Below, piece by piece: positions 1 to 10,495 of a stretch of DNA of 22,766 nucleotides (positions are counted from its first letter, which is position 1; every line of letters begins with the position of its first letter). The position numbers were made by a program, and so were the translations under genes. Origin of the DNA: Thamnocephalis sphaerospora (Eukaryota > Zoopagomycota > Zoopagomycetes > Zoopagales > Sigmoideomycetaceae); assembly GCA_003614735.1 (NCBI GenBank), contig KZ992664.1, forward strand, positions 1-22,766, in the 5' to 3' direction. The notes under the pieces are model-generated. The model did no database searches, was not told the DNA's origin, and saw nothing but the letters and a program-made list of their open reading frames with translations.

Positions 1-2
1 GT

Positions 3-46
3 GCTGCAGGTTTGCCATTGTGAAAATACAATGGTAGACCTGCAGC
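3..46 (+). repeat. 19-bp stem-loop (inverted repeat with GU wobbles)
   Basis: Bases 3-21 pair with 28-46 around a 6-nt loop (22-27). All 19 positions pair if the plus strand is RNA: 17 Watson-Crick pairs plus two G-U wobbles (12/37 and 14/35). On the minus strand the wobbles would become A-C mismatches, so the structure favours a plus-strand transcript. It sits at the window edge, downstream of the GATA gene that is read from the other strand. It could be a hairpin RNA, part of a longer transcript cut by the window, or a remnant of an inverted-repeat element. The pairing is seen directly; any function is unknown. Confidence 0.6.
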
Positions 47-493
47 TATGCCAGCACGTACGAGTGTCTGCGACTAGTGCAAGCCAGCTTTTATCATGAC
101 GACAGCCAACTTGGGCGTCCAAGTGTGCGCCTACATCTATGTCATCGCTTTTGCTGGTACTTGTATCATTACCACCTCCACTGCTGCCTTGTCCGTGCAT
201 GACCATTTTTGAGTTGGCAGCGCATCATTGTGGGGTTTCTTATTGACCGGCTTAGAGACCAACAGCGCTCACGCGCTTGCACAGCATGTGGCCAGTGCAG
301 CCTCTATGTATGTATGCTGTATATACACAAACGAAAGCATCGCTGGCCACTTGGGTTGGCGCGCGTTTATTGCGGTAGAGAGCATTCCGTGAATGCAGTT
401 GCCTAATCATGCCTGGTCGCCGATGTACGGCGCAATGTCCAGCCTAGGCCATCCTTACCTAGCCAATGGCGATATTGCCAGTGTCGACCAGAG
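47..493. other. 3' flank of the GATA gene, no gene seen
   Basis: Short open frames on both strands start without a good ATG context, resemble nothing and show no splice logic. The only supported signal is a canonical poly(A) hexamer for the minus-strand gene. The rest is probably the 3' untranslated region and spacer. Confidence 0.5.
366..371 (-). terminator. AATAAA poly(A) signal of the GATA gene
   Basis: The minus strand reads AATAAA about 125 nt beyond the TGA stop of the GATA-finger gene. That distance fits a eukaryotic 3' end signal. It is the only canonical hexamer I could link to a specific gene in this window; cleavage itself cannot be seen. Confidence 0.45.
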
Positions 494-1406
494 TCAACGC
501 ATCTCAGAGTGCGCGCGATGTTGTCTACTTCGGCGAGGCCGGCGTACCTTTACCATGCCGTCGACGTCCACGTACCAGGGCCTTGGCCGCTGATGCAGCT
601 TTTGACTACGCGTAACCATGATATCCGATGTTTAGCTAAGCGCGACTATGGCATGCGACTCTGACTTACTAGAGCCCGCAAGCATTGCAGAGAACACCAA
701 CACCTGTGTCATTTTTTCGCCAGCTTGGCGTGTGTGCGCACTGGCAATTGGCGCATCGTCGCGTATCTTCAGCAGGCTGGAGGTCTTTGGCCTGCGTGGG
801 CTGCCTGGCAAACCTGCCGGCAAGTATGCTGTAGCCTGACACAGTTCCTGTTGTCGCGCCAGTAAGGTGTGGCTCGACTAAGCGTGCAGGTAACCACCAA
901 GTTGCGTCAGCCTGCATGTGCCGTGCCTCGGTCGCGCTTATTGGCGGCGGAAAGAGGCCAAGTGTGCTTGATTGTTCGCCAAGCATGCTGCTATTTTGAA
1001 GCATAGTATCCCCCGTAGGTTGCGATAGCTGCAAAGGCAGCAGCGATGCTGTGTCCTGCAGTAAGGCTGGCAACAACGGCATGTTTAGTAGCATGTCGAG
1101 CTGGTCGGATGGAGGTGCGCGCGGATCGATGGCTGAAGGCGTATCCACTGCTACACACACGTTTTCTTGAAGCGGTGCTGGCAAGTCTACGCGGCTTTGC
1201 GGATCAGCGGTGTATCCCATCCAGAGCTCGCTGCTGCCTTGCGTGCCACAGAGCAGGCTGCACAGCTCGCCAATTAGCGTGCCAGAGACAGTAGTCTGCG
1301 TATTGCCATTGCCATTGCCAAACTCGAGCTGTGCCGGTGCACTACAGCTAACAGACACACAATCATCGCGCGCAAATCCAAGCTGTGACAATAGCGGAGA
1401 ACACAT
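494..1406 (-). CDS. GATA-type zinc finger transcription factor
   Basis: A probable DNA-binding regulator of GATA sites, acting in the nucleus. Exons are 1406-670 and 605-494, joined by a 64-nt intron (606-669, donor GTAAGT, acceptor GTAG) that interrupts the finger. Unspliced, the frame stops at TAG directly after CNACGL. Spliced, it continues as CNACGLYQKLHQRPRPWYV, the expected GATA continuation. The finger is C-X2-C-X18-C-X2-C with TPSWRK in the loop; the 18-residue loop is the spacing known from white-collar-type and plant fingers rather than the usual 17. It lies at the C-terminus and is followed by a basic tail (KVRRPRRSRQ) before TGA. The upstream part is low-complexity and unrecognised. 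The start is uncertain: ATG at 1406 is the first ATG, but the frame is open to 1535 with no ATG there, so an upstream exon may exist. The gene is divergent from receptor A. Confidence 0.82.
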
Positions 1407-1535
1407 GTTGATGGACAGGGAAACGCTGTGGTAACAGTAGACGTCGGTAATCGGACGATTCAGATATGCGGTAGCGCTGTTGTCGCCGCAATCTGTCCGC
1501 GAGGGCTCTTTAACTGCTAGCACTACAGTCTGCAC

Positions 1536-3064
1536 CAGGTGACTATTGGCAACGCTACAGCTTCGTCTGACATTACCATTTATACATGAACATTGTGGCC
1601 TGGTGGGCGCACATGTGCCACTCTTGCTGCAGATGACGGCACTGCAGCACGCAGCACGTCCAATAGCCTTTATTTATCACGCTGACTGTGCTGCTGTCGG
1701 CCAGTTGGTGCATGCTGTCGGGCACCAGCTACAGCGACCGGTAAGAAGGTGGCAAGGGCGGCGCAATACTATGATGCACTTGCCCAGCGGATCAAGCGCA
1801 CCGCGTTGCATCGTGTCCAAGGAACATGGCCGCGTGTGCGTAATACTGGCCGTCAGCCATGGACATGCTATCCCATGCAATTGCATCGCACACTCCGTCC
1901 GCCCATCTATCACCTGCAACGGCCTGTCTCTACTGTTTGTGAAACACATACATGTTTGCATGCTTGGAGCTGGCTAATATAGGCGCTGCAGCGATGATGC
2001 TACATGCCTGTTTGCACATGCAGGAATAATGACGCCATCTACGGCACGCGGCAGCATCTACCGACCTCAACCCGAATGGTGTGTTGCACATCAAGCAGAT
2101 ATTAGGCCTAGCGTAGCTTCCACGCTACCGACCACGTGTGCTGCCAGTCACCACCTGGCTACTGAGCAGCAGCTTGGGGCAACACGCTGATTGGATTGGT
2201 GCAACAGGCGTTATCATGCTGAGCCTTTGAACTCTGTCGCACTATGGCCTGCAACAAGTGTCCTGCTCGCTGGCACTTTTCACCGGCAAGGCTGCAAGTG
2301 TCATCGCCCGCCCGTGAAAATGTGCTCCGGACAAGGTGTGATTGGCCAGGCGGCGCAGTGCAGGCTCACATCCACGCACGGTATATCTCTGCGTGCGCAG
2401 GTAGGCGGTCAAAGGTGTCGATCGTAGGATAACGAGCATGCGGCAGTCGAGGCAGCGCTGACCGACAAGGTGGCCGATTAGATGGCCGATTGGTCGCACA
2501 CATGGGCGCCGGGCAGACCAGCCCGAGACGTGAGCAGCGTGCTGCACGTCGCACTACCACGCGCCTGCTTGTGCAGCACATTGCCATTAGACTGTGTCAG
2601 CTGGCCGCCACGACATGCGCAACCGCCGAACATGGCCGCAGTCTGCCGCTGGAGCGTGGATGCCCCTTTCCCATCGACCTGCGCTGGCTCCTTCACCTGC
2701 TCCTACTCCCTCGACTGCCTGCCAGGTCGTTGGCTGCCTGTCTGCCTGTCCGCCCATCTTTCCACCCGCCGCCATCTGCACGTCTCATTGACGTGCCCGT
2801 CTACTCTTCGCAAAGCCCCCGCCGTTGATTGTGGCGACTGTACTCGCTTGTGTCTCCATCATCGTTCAGCGCACGGTACACATGTCTGCCTAGCTACGGC
2901 TGCTACCCAACGCCATCTACGTGTATCAATCGTGAATGCTGCAGACTCCCAGGGTGGCCTAGTAACCAAGCGAGCTGTCACGTCGGCGCTATCGACCACG
3001 TCGCTCTTTCATCGAGGCCTTCGCACCACGTGATCCCGACTGCAAACACAACCGCCACACAGAC
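1536..3064. promoter_or_regulatory. Divergent spacer between GATA gene and receptor A
   Basis: This 1.5 kb stretch separates two genes transcribed away from each other, so it should hold both promoters and leaders. From about 2640 to 2830 the plus strand is rich in pyrimidines, with repeated CTGCCTG and CCGCC tracts, as is common in fungal leaders upstream of plus-strand genes. A short direct repeat (TGGCCGATT, twice) lies near 2471-2491. A 183-codon open frame crosses it but has no recognisable sequence. An undetected 5' exon of the GATA gene could lie here. Confidence 0.4.
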
Positions 3065-5219
3065 ATGCTACGCCGATGGTGTTTCAACGATACGCACGAC
3101 AACGCCATCTCGTCAGCTTGCCGGTTACGGTGGCGTAATAGGCGGGGTGGTGTTTTTTCGTCATTTTTCCCTCTGCTCTTACTGCTACTGCTCTTGTCGT
3201 GGTCCGAGGATGCTACCAATGGCCGTTTGCAGATAGGCGTGATCGCCGAAATTCGCATCCCTTCTGCCGTCAATCCTAATAGCACGGATGCCGACACACG
3301 CCTGCCCACGTACGACTACTTTCAGTTTCAGCAGCGTAACTACATGTACACGGGCGTTGGACTACTGGTAAGGCTAGACTACCATTGTCAGCCGGTGCTG
3401 CCGGTTGCAATGAATGCAACCAGCCTGGAGTTTAATGCAACACATTTGATTGCTGTGGTACCCGGCCAGCATATATATAAGGAGAGCTGCAGCTCGTTCA
3501 ACGATGTGGGTAAAGGTTTTCGGCACACTATCGCTTCCAAGATAGCTGCTAACGTGAGCCATACAATGATGTGCCAACAGGCGGCCGAAAGGGTTTACCA
3601 GGCTCGCGACGAGCTGACCAAGCTTGGCTATCCAAAGCTGGCGCTTATTGCACTGATATCGCCACGACGATCGCGCGAAGCGGGCGGCATGTCGGACGTG
3701 TTTTGCGGAGAGTATGCCGACATTAATTGCTATCTGCCCGCGGATTTTGCACGCACGGAGGAGCGCGAAGTGGAAACGATTGTGGCGAATGCACTGCCCT
3801 CGAGTAGTGACGACGATGTGCCTATGACGTTTCTAAACGCATTCGATGGAGATACGCTGATAGAACGACTGAGAGATCGGCCGATTATCATTAGCGCAAA
3901 ACAAGGTATCGCTACTTTGACGGCGCTGATCTAGTGACACGATGCTAATTGCACCAACGTGCCGACGACCCGACAGAACCCGGCCGATGGAATGTGCACT
4001 TTTTGTCGCCCACCTGGATTGCCACCACTTGGATACTTTTTGCTGCGGTACGTTGTGTCGTTTGACTACTGTTGCCTGCAAGCAGGCTGGCTGCTGTGGT
4101 ACTGACGCTGTGCGGTCACCAAATGTCAGAATATACTGATATCTCTGGTGGCAATACACCGGCTAGTGACGCTCTATTCTGAGGGTGCCTTTTTGGAGCG
4201 TCGCCTGCGCAACAGTGGCCTTGTACTAGTGCTTACGAGCAGTGCACGTAAGTTTCACCAATACCGAACGGATTGGCTACCTATGCGCACTGACTCCAAG
4301 GTGCTAACCGTAAAATCTGAACCCGACAGTCTATGCAGCTGCGTGCACCCTACCGGTGCTGTATGTGGCGCGTCGTGTTCTGATTGAAATCTCCAAGCTA
4401 TTTGCCGCGGCATCGCTCGTCCTCTTGGTATACATATGGTACTCGGCGTGGGATGCACGATGGGCATGCGTCGAGCCAATGCTCACGTGTCGATACGTGC
4501 TGCGTCTTGATATTCTAGGATCTCAATGCTGCCCACAGTGGTCTATTGGAAGCGCACTCTGTTCCTAATGAGCACCGGCTTCATCGCCATCATGTCCGTT
4601 ATTTCATTTGGCGTACGCATAGGCCACTTTCCCCAGCCGCCTAATGTCGGTCGCAGCAACGTTGGCTTTGCACATGCCAACTCTGCGATGAATATGATGT
4701 TTATCGTGGTGTATTTTTCAATCGGTAAGCGTGCGTGCATGCATCTGCGTACATATTATGCTGGCAGCTGAACGCGCGGATGTGCGATCGCCACACGCAG
4801 CAATCAACTACATGATCAAGGGTCGGAAAAGTAGCATGACAGATCGTATGCGTCGAACGACATTGCGGGTAAGTGTGCATGTATACTCGCCGCCAGACGC
4901 GCTGCACTCACGCTCAATTGCATTTGCACGCACACAGTTGACGGTGTTTACCAGTATTGTAATGCTGCTACGAACGGTGCTGGTCGTTTCCTGGATTGTT
5001 CGTCTGCTGTCGTGGTCACGCACGCCCGAAAAGACGCTCATGCTCAACACCTTTTGGGAAAGCGTGGCCACCATACTCCAGGCCATGGTGCTGCTGTGCT
5101 TCACTGCCGCAGGAAGTCTTAGCTTGGCCAACATCAACGCTGATGCATCGCGTAGTGCTCGTGCCAACATTGTTTCCATGGATAGCGGTGCCTTTGACGA
5201 CCTTGGCTTACGTGGTTAG
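3065..5219 (+). CDS. Seven-transmembrane receptor-like protein A
   Basis: Eight exons: 3065-3505, 3581-3905, 3977-4047, 4130-4247, 4330-4438, 4519-4724, 4801-4868, 4938-5219, giving about 539 aa. The intron phases are 0,1,0,1,2,1,0. The start is the ATG at 3065, followed by a basic stretch and a leucine run (about residues 35-42) that looks like a signal sequence. An ectodomain of about 200 residues follows, with several N-x-S/T sites and a few Cys. Seven hydrophobic segments come next (roughly residues 265-510) and then a short tail of about 30 residues. This topology suggests a plasma-membrane receptor; no ligand or known family is recognised. Receptor B is its paralogue. The first intron (75 nt) is in frame without stops and was placed by comparison with receptor B; unspliced, the protein would be 564 aa. 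It is convergent with receptor B. Confidence 0.8.
3506..3580 (+). other. Hidden in-frame intron in receptor A
   Basis: The stretch runs from GTGGGT to CAACAG, is 75 nt long, contains a GCTAAC branch-like site at 3547-3552 and has no stop in frame. Removing it joins SCSSFND to AAERVYQ. This matches the phase-0 junction of receptor B (SCASYNQ to MTQAVLS), and the YP pair then falls at the same distance (residue 17) after the junction in both proteins. The donor is weaker than GTAAGT, but receptor B uses a similar one (GTGCGC). Confidence 0.75.
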
Positions 5220-5610
5220 TTTCAATGGTGTCCAGGGCAAGGAGCGCAGTTATGCCTGTTGTTTGCTCGTCCGTAACGTTTAGCTTACGCTACTTAAAAC
5301 ATCGTCATTTGTACAGGCAATATGCGACATTTCCCTCCGTTACAGCATGATCGGATGTCGCGCGCAAGTAGTTTCAGCGATGTGTAATTCTTACTACGCA
5401 CCGTGCTATTTCCTCTGCGTAGCATGTTTCAAGAAATGCATTTTATCACTATCCAACTTTCCGACTGCTACACGAACCGCATTAAATTTATATGCATAAA
5501 CATCACGGCATGCGACAATAGTGGTTGGACGTGAACAAGGCGCATGTCTGCGCATGACCACCAGGCCAACTGCCTAGCACAAATGCAGTGCTCTATCAAC
5601 GTTGTGCTAT
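5220..5610. other. Convergent spacer between receptors A and B
   Basis: This is 391 bases between two stop codons facing each other, more AT-rich than the genes. It should carry both 3' ends. No perfect AATAAA was found; ATAAAC occurs near 5497 on the plus strand. No open frame of note. Confidence 0.5.
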
Positions 5611-7801
5611 CTAGAATGGCTTGCTGGTGTCGACAAGCAGGCTAAGATTTACGTGCGTCGATCGCGGCCGCGTGGCTCTTCCGAATGTGGCGCGTGGGCT
5701 GGTCAAAGTTGTCGGGGACACAGCTGGCGAATTGGCGGCAGGCCATGTGACAGTAAGTGGACGGCTGCCGCCGTCTAGGCTGTAGGATGCATTATTGGTG
5801 TGCGAAACTGAGGCCTCGTGTTCAGCGTCTTCTTCAAATACACGCACGCGCAGGAATGCAACGATCGTGGCGTTTCGCATCAGATAGCCGATCGAACGCA
5901 GCGCAACGACTGCCACCAGGCCACTAGGCGTCTGCGTAATTTGGGGTACTGTTGAAAGCACCGCTAGGACCAAGAGAAAGGTGTGTACACACGCTTCCAG
6001 AATTGACAGTGTGGTTAGCTACAGATGGCAAACAGCCATGGCGGTACCGCCAAAGATACAGAATGACGGAGCGTTAGCCGGACGCGAGAGCAAACTTGCA
6101 CGCGCGATAACACGTACGCGTTGTGTAGCACCTCGCGTCTGCTCGCTTAGTGCATATTTTCGCCATCGCTGCCAAAACACTAGCGCTGTGTGCATTACGG
6201 TAAACGTCGATTCAGATGGCATGGGGACGGCTATGCAAAGGTGCCTACCATAGGTGGTGAAGAAGGCAGAAAAGATGCCGCTGGAAATCGCCTCCATAAT
6301 GGCGTTGGCCTGGCCACCTTCTTCGGTAAATGCTAATGGCATGGGCAGCACTTTAATTCCCCATGCCAAGCGGGTGACAGCAATCATGCCGACAATTGCC
6401 AGACCAATGTAGCTTGCGATGCGGCGACCACGGGTAAAGTATGGTAGCTTAGTGAGCCTACAAGCAGCATCCAGGAAGCATGAGTAAGCAGTTCTTGTAA
6501 CGCGTATTGTGCGTGTCTTTTTCGTACCAGAGTATACCCAGCGCTGCCAGTCCAATGCTTGATAGCAGCTCAGACACAATGTCGATGATGGCATAACTGC
6601 TGTCCAGCATCGAGAACGAGTGCATGAACGTTCGCACTGCCGACGACAAGTAGCACACAAGTTAGTGGTCTACGTGATACCCGACACTGTTGTGTCCTGA
6701 CTGGCTACCCGACCTACCAGCAGAGGCGGCAGTGATGAAAATGTAGGTGACATTGCGCGCTGAGATGCGTAGCTCACGCCAGAAAAGCAGCTGAAAAAGG
6801 CGAAAGAATCCAAACAGTGCAACCGCAGCATTCTGGTATGCGATTAACGCTGCGAATTAGCCGCATGCAATGTAAAGCGAGTATCGTTGTTGATAAACGT
6901 ACCAGGCAGCACATGCACCAGCCGTACAGAGCAAAGCCTCGAGATGTAAACGTATCATTCCATGCTCCGTCCTCTGCCGTCATAACACCCATAGGTAGGT
7001 AAATAATCATGCTGTTCAGTTACCGATGCAGCCGCCATCCGCACCTGTATCCAACTTTCCCGTTGCGACGCTTCCAGAGGTCTTTGCACGCTGCCACGCT
7101 TCCCGGCCCTGCTGATTTTCCAAAAAGGCAGTGACAATACCCGCGTGACTACCCGGCGGCAGGCTACATGGTCCATCGCTGGACACCCCTGGCCGACAGT
7201 AGATGTCCAGTGGTCCGCCTGGAACGCCGCCTGGCGCTGCTGTAGTGCGGAGTGTTATCAAAAGCGCAACGACCCGGGGGTACTTGGCGTCATAGAAGCT
7301 GGGCAGTTGGCTTAAAACCGCCTGGGTCATCTGCATTGACGGCGGTGAGCTGATCGCGTGAGCTGCACATCAGCATCTTCCGTTGCGCACCTGATTATAT
7401 GAGGCACAGCTGCCGGTAGCTATGGCATCCGGATCAGCAATCAACAGCGTTTGGTTTGCATTCTGCATGCTCTGGGCGGTGCTGGCCACCGGTATGGCGT
7501 TCAATTTGCAGGCAGACGTGAATTGGATAGGCACCATGCTGCCCCTAAGTTGGCGCTTTTCCGCCGCTACTTCCACGTCTGCTGCATTGCTGACTAGTGT
7601 CTGTCTAAAGTGGCCTTGCGTCGGAAAGATGTGATTTCCACTTGTAGTATTAAGTTCCAAGCTGGCGTGCACTAGTTCAACATGCCGCGCGACAACAGCA
7701 GCTAGTACTAGGAGCAGCGGCAGCAGGCACCGTGCTAGCCGCCAAGACGCGCTCGCCCTGCTATAATAAACTTTGTGTGGTACTGTAGTGTACAAGGCCA
7801 T
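5611..7801 (-). CDS. Seven-transmembrane receptor-like protein B
   Basis: Eight exons on the minus strand: 7801-7391, 7330-7024, 6973-6903, 6832-6718, 6636-6528, 6457-6249, 6185-6118, 6018-5611, giving about 565 aa. The ATG at 7801 puts a hydrophobic signal (CLLPLLLVLAAVV) about 30 residues in; in-frame ATGs further upstream exist but would move the signal far from the N-terminus. An ectodomain with N-x-T sites and Cys follows, then seven hydrophobic segments (about residues 250-505) and a Ser/Thr/Pro-rich tail of about 80 residues. All intron phases equal those of receptor A, and exons 3, 5 and 7 have the same lengths (71, 109, 68 nt). Shared residues include E-x-G-x-W-N-x-x-F-x-S before TM1, RL and RN around the first loop, and an intron that splits a Trp codon. 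It is probably a plasma-membrane receptor with unknown ligand. Confidence 0.82.
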
Positions 7802-8663
7802 TACAGAACATGCCGCAGAGTGCTGTTCGTGTGCAGTTGGCTCTAAAGGACGCTTGTGCAGAAAAGACAAAGTGTCGTGTTGACGGTAGAGTAATGAGTA
7901 GGAGCGTGGCAAAGTGCGGAATAGGCTGGAACGGAAACAGAAGTAGCGGTGTGCGCGGCTGAACGCGGGTGACATTGGCATTGTTACCGCTGCGGACTTG
8001 AACGTGCGTGGCAGAACACGGCCGCATTCAGGATCAGCGGCTATCATGTGGCTGATTGGTAACCTATACGCGGTGTGGCATAAAGGTTGGAGGATCGGGT
8101 ACGCTGAGGCAGACAGAGCGACAGGCCTAGGTGTGCTAGACCAAGCCAGGTGGAGAGGCGCACACAATTTGCTGAACTAGGCAGGGACGCCGAGTATGGC
8201 GGCATGCACGACAACGCGCACGGTGTGGGCGCGTGCCAGTCACGCTCGATGCAGCGCAGCAATAGCTTATTGCCATAGCCAGGCATGCCCTCTTTGGCAT
8301 ACCAGTATTGGCGACCCCTGCGTTTGCAGCGAGGCAACATGAGTGGCCGCACGACATTACCTCCTATCAGACTCACGGCGGCGTTTTCATATGTTCTACC
8401 TGCGACAACCCAAGCTCATACGCATCGTTACATGGTGACACAGCTACAATGGCTGGCGGCGATGCTTCTATTGGACCAGGCAGCCCATTGACAAGCATTG
8501 TGTACGGCACACGTCACTGCGCACGATACCAGTCCCGCCATTCTTACCTTTACTTTTGCTTCAACCGCAGCAGCACCTTTGCCTTGCACACTTGCTATCC
8601 ACGGACCTTTCTGCGCCTTGTGCCGCCCTCATCTCCACAGCCAGCTGCCCTATTGTGCTTAGC
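7802..8663. promoter_or_regulatory. Divergent spacer between receptor B and PB1-CHY-RING gene
   Basis: Both flanking genes start here and point outward, so their promoters share these 860 bases. From about 8520 to 8660 the plus strand is pyrimidine-rich, just ahead of the PB1-CHY-RING start. The frame of receptor B stays open to about 8167 on the minus strand, so its N-terminus could be longer. No other coding signal was found. Confidence 0.45.
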
Positions 8664-10495
8664 ATGGGCGCAATGCTCAACCTTAAAGTCACTTATGGAG
8701 ACACCACTCGCCGCTTTTCCATTTCCCCGGAAAGTATAGTCTGGGAGACGCTGACCAGGCGGATTGCTCGTCTATTTAGTGTAGAATGGAAAGAGGGCAT
8801 GATGCTGGCATACATTGATGATGACGAAGACAAGGTATCGTTCAGCTCTGATCAAGAACTACAGGAGCTGTGGCAAGACAGGCGCCGCTATGGCACCAGC
8901 TTGCCGCCCTTGTTTGTGGTCAAACCTGAACTGTCCGCTACAGCCGCAGATGCACATCTCACCGACTGCAACTCACACACTGCTCGCCAGCAGAGCAGTG
9001 CTGGCTCGCAGTGCTCACGGTCATTTTCGGCGCCGCAGCAGGGCGGCATATACCAAGCGGCACACGACTTTGTCGACACTGTCCGCTCCAATCTGCAAGT
9101 GGCCGAGGATGCACAGACAGCAGCTAATAACGTAGGTGCCTGCTAGTATAACGTTGCTCGTCACCAAGGTAAAGCACGGAATATCATGCTAATATTGACT
9201 GCTTCTGCTGGCACGTCTATCGCCGCTCTAGTCTATAGACGCCACCAATAGTGGCGTGCTACTTCTTCTGTCCATGCTGAATAGTGAGCTATCCTGTTTT
9301 GACGCCAATTCGCCAAAGCCCGTTGAGATTCGTCGCGATTTGCGCGCGGCTCTGGAAGACATTCTTGGCAACGATACTGAAAGCAAAAAGGCAGAACAGC
9401 ATCCCGCACCAGCCAGTGACAGTAAGCATGGTGCGCTAGCTCAGCAAATTTTAGCCATTTTGGACGACCAATATATTTCCTCCGCCCAAAAGACAGAGTA
9501 TCTGAAGGTATGTCGACATGTTGGTGGGCGTCGGCATGCCACGTACTTATGCTGTTCTGCTTGTTTGCGACAATAAGCAACTGGTGCATGCGGGCAAAAC
9601 ACCAGGCACGCGGTACAGCCCAAGAGCCAATAGTCTTGCTAAGAGTTCGCAGGATACGCTATGTAGCCAGATGGTGAATAGCTGCACCCTGGAAAGTGCG
9701 GCACCCAGCGTGGATGATATAAAGCCGACCTACTACGTGAGTGAATGCGCAAAGGTAGAGCCCTAGAACGCCACGCTAACTGTTTGCTTACGCAGAATAA
9801 AGAGCGTAACATCCTGGGCTGTAAGCACTACCAGCGTAATGCGAAACTCCAAGCGGATTGCTGCGGCCGCTGGTTCACCTGTCGCCTCTGTCACGACGAA
9901 GCATGTGATCACACGATTTCTCGGTAAGCTGATAGCGCACAGCAGCGACGGTGCGCTCTGTAATGTGATTCTCATGCTTACAACCACCCGTGCGCGCAGA
10001 CATGCCACCAAGATGATGATGTGCATGGCATGCGCACTTGTGCAGCCGGTTGCGCGTCTCTGCGCCCGCAAAGGCTGCAACACTACCATGGGCAAGTACT
10101 ACTGTGATGTGTGCAAGTTTTGGGACAACAGCCCAATGCGCTCTCTCTATCACTGTGCCAAGTGCGGGATCTGCCGTGTTGGCAAAGGAATCGGCTACGA
10201 TTACTTTCACTGTGACACCTGCAACACCTGCATAAGCAGCAGTTTGCAGCAGCGGCACCAATGTACTGTGAATGTTCTCGACAAGGACTGTCCAGTCTGT
10301 GACGAGTACCTTTTCACATCCATTCACGATACCCAGATAGCGGTATGTAGCCTTTCTCCAGTCGCATTATCCGCCGACTAACGAGTTGCTGTCTAGGCAT
10401 GTGGTCACGCCTACCATTCAAAATGCTACAAGGGCCACTTGGTGGTTGTCGACCATTGCCCCGAATGTAGCGTGCTGCTTCTTGAGGACGAGTAG
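8664..10495 (+). CDS. PB1, CHY, CTCHY and RING-H2 zinc finger protein (E3 ubiquitin ligase-like)
   Basis: Six exons: 8664-9131, 9232-9507, 9578-9736, 9796-9923, 10000-10342, 10397-10495, giving about 490 aa; every junction keeps phase. Residues 4-87 form a PB1 domain with Lys8 and an acidic OPCA-type stretch (YIDDDEDKVSF, about 50-60), so it could bind PB1 partners through either face. Residues 302-372 are a CHY zinc finger (GCKHYQRN, CCGRWFTCRLCHDE). Residues 377-437 are a CTCHY finger (YYCDVCKFWD, HCAKCGICRVGKG). A C-terminal RING-H2 has ligands C441, C444, C460, H462, H465, C468, C479 and C482. CHY-CTCHY-RING proteins are the RCHY1/Pirh2 class of ubiquitin ligases, so transfer of ubiquitin from an E2 is the likely role. 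The PB1 domain is not part of the human RCHY1 layout. The start is the first ATG before PB1; a second lies three codons on. Confidence 0.92.

Noticed and set aside
2482-3033. 183-codon plus-strand frame upstream of receptor A
   Set aside because: No recognisable sequence, Cys/His/Thr-rich composition typical of translated pyrimidine tracts, and another open frame overlaps it; more likely leader or promoter.
5611-7801. Multiple frame changes suggesting a broken receptor pseudogene
   Set aside because: Every frame change coincides with a GT..AG pair in matching phase, and the same junctions occur in receptor A; this is a spliced gene, not a decayed one.
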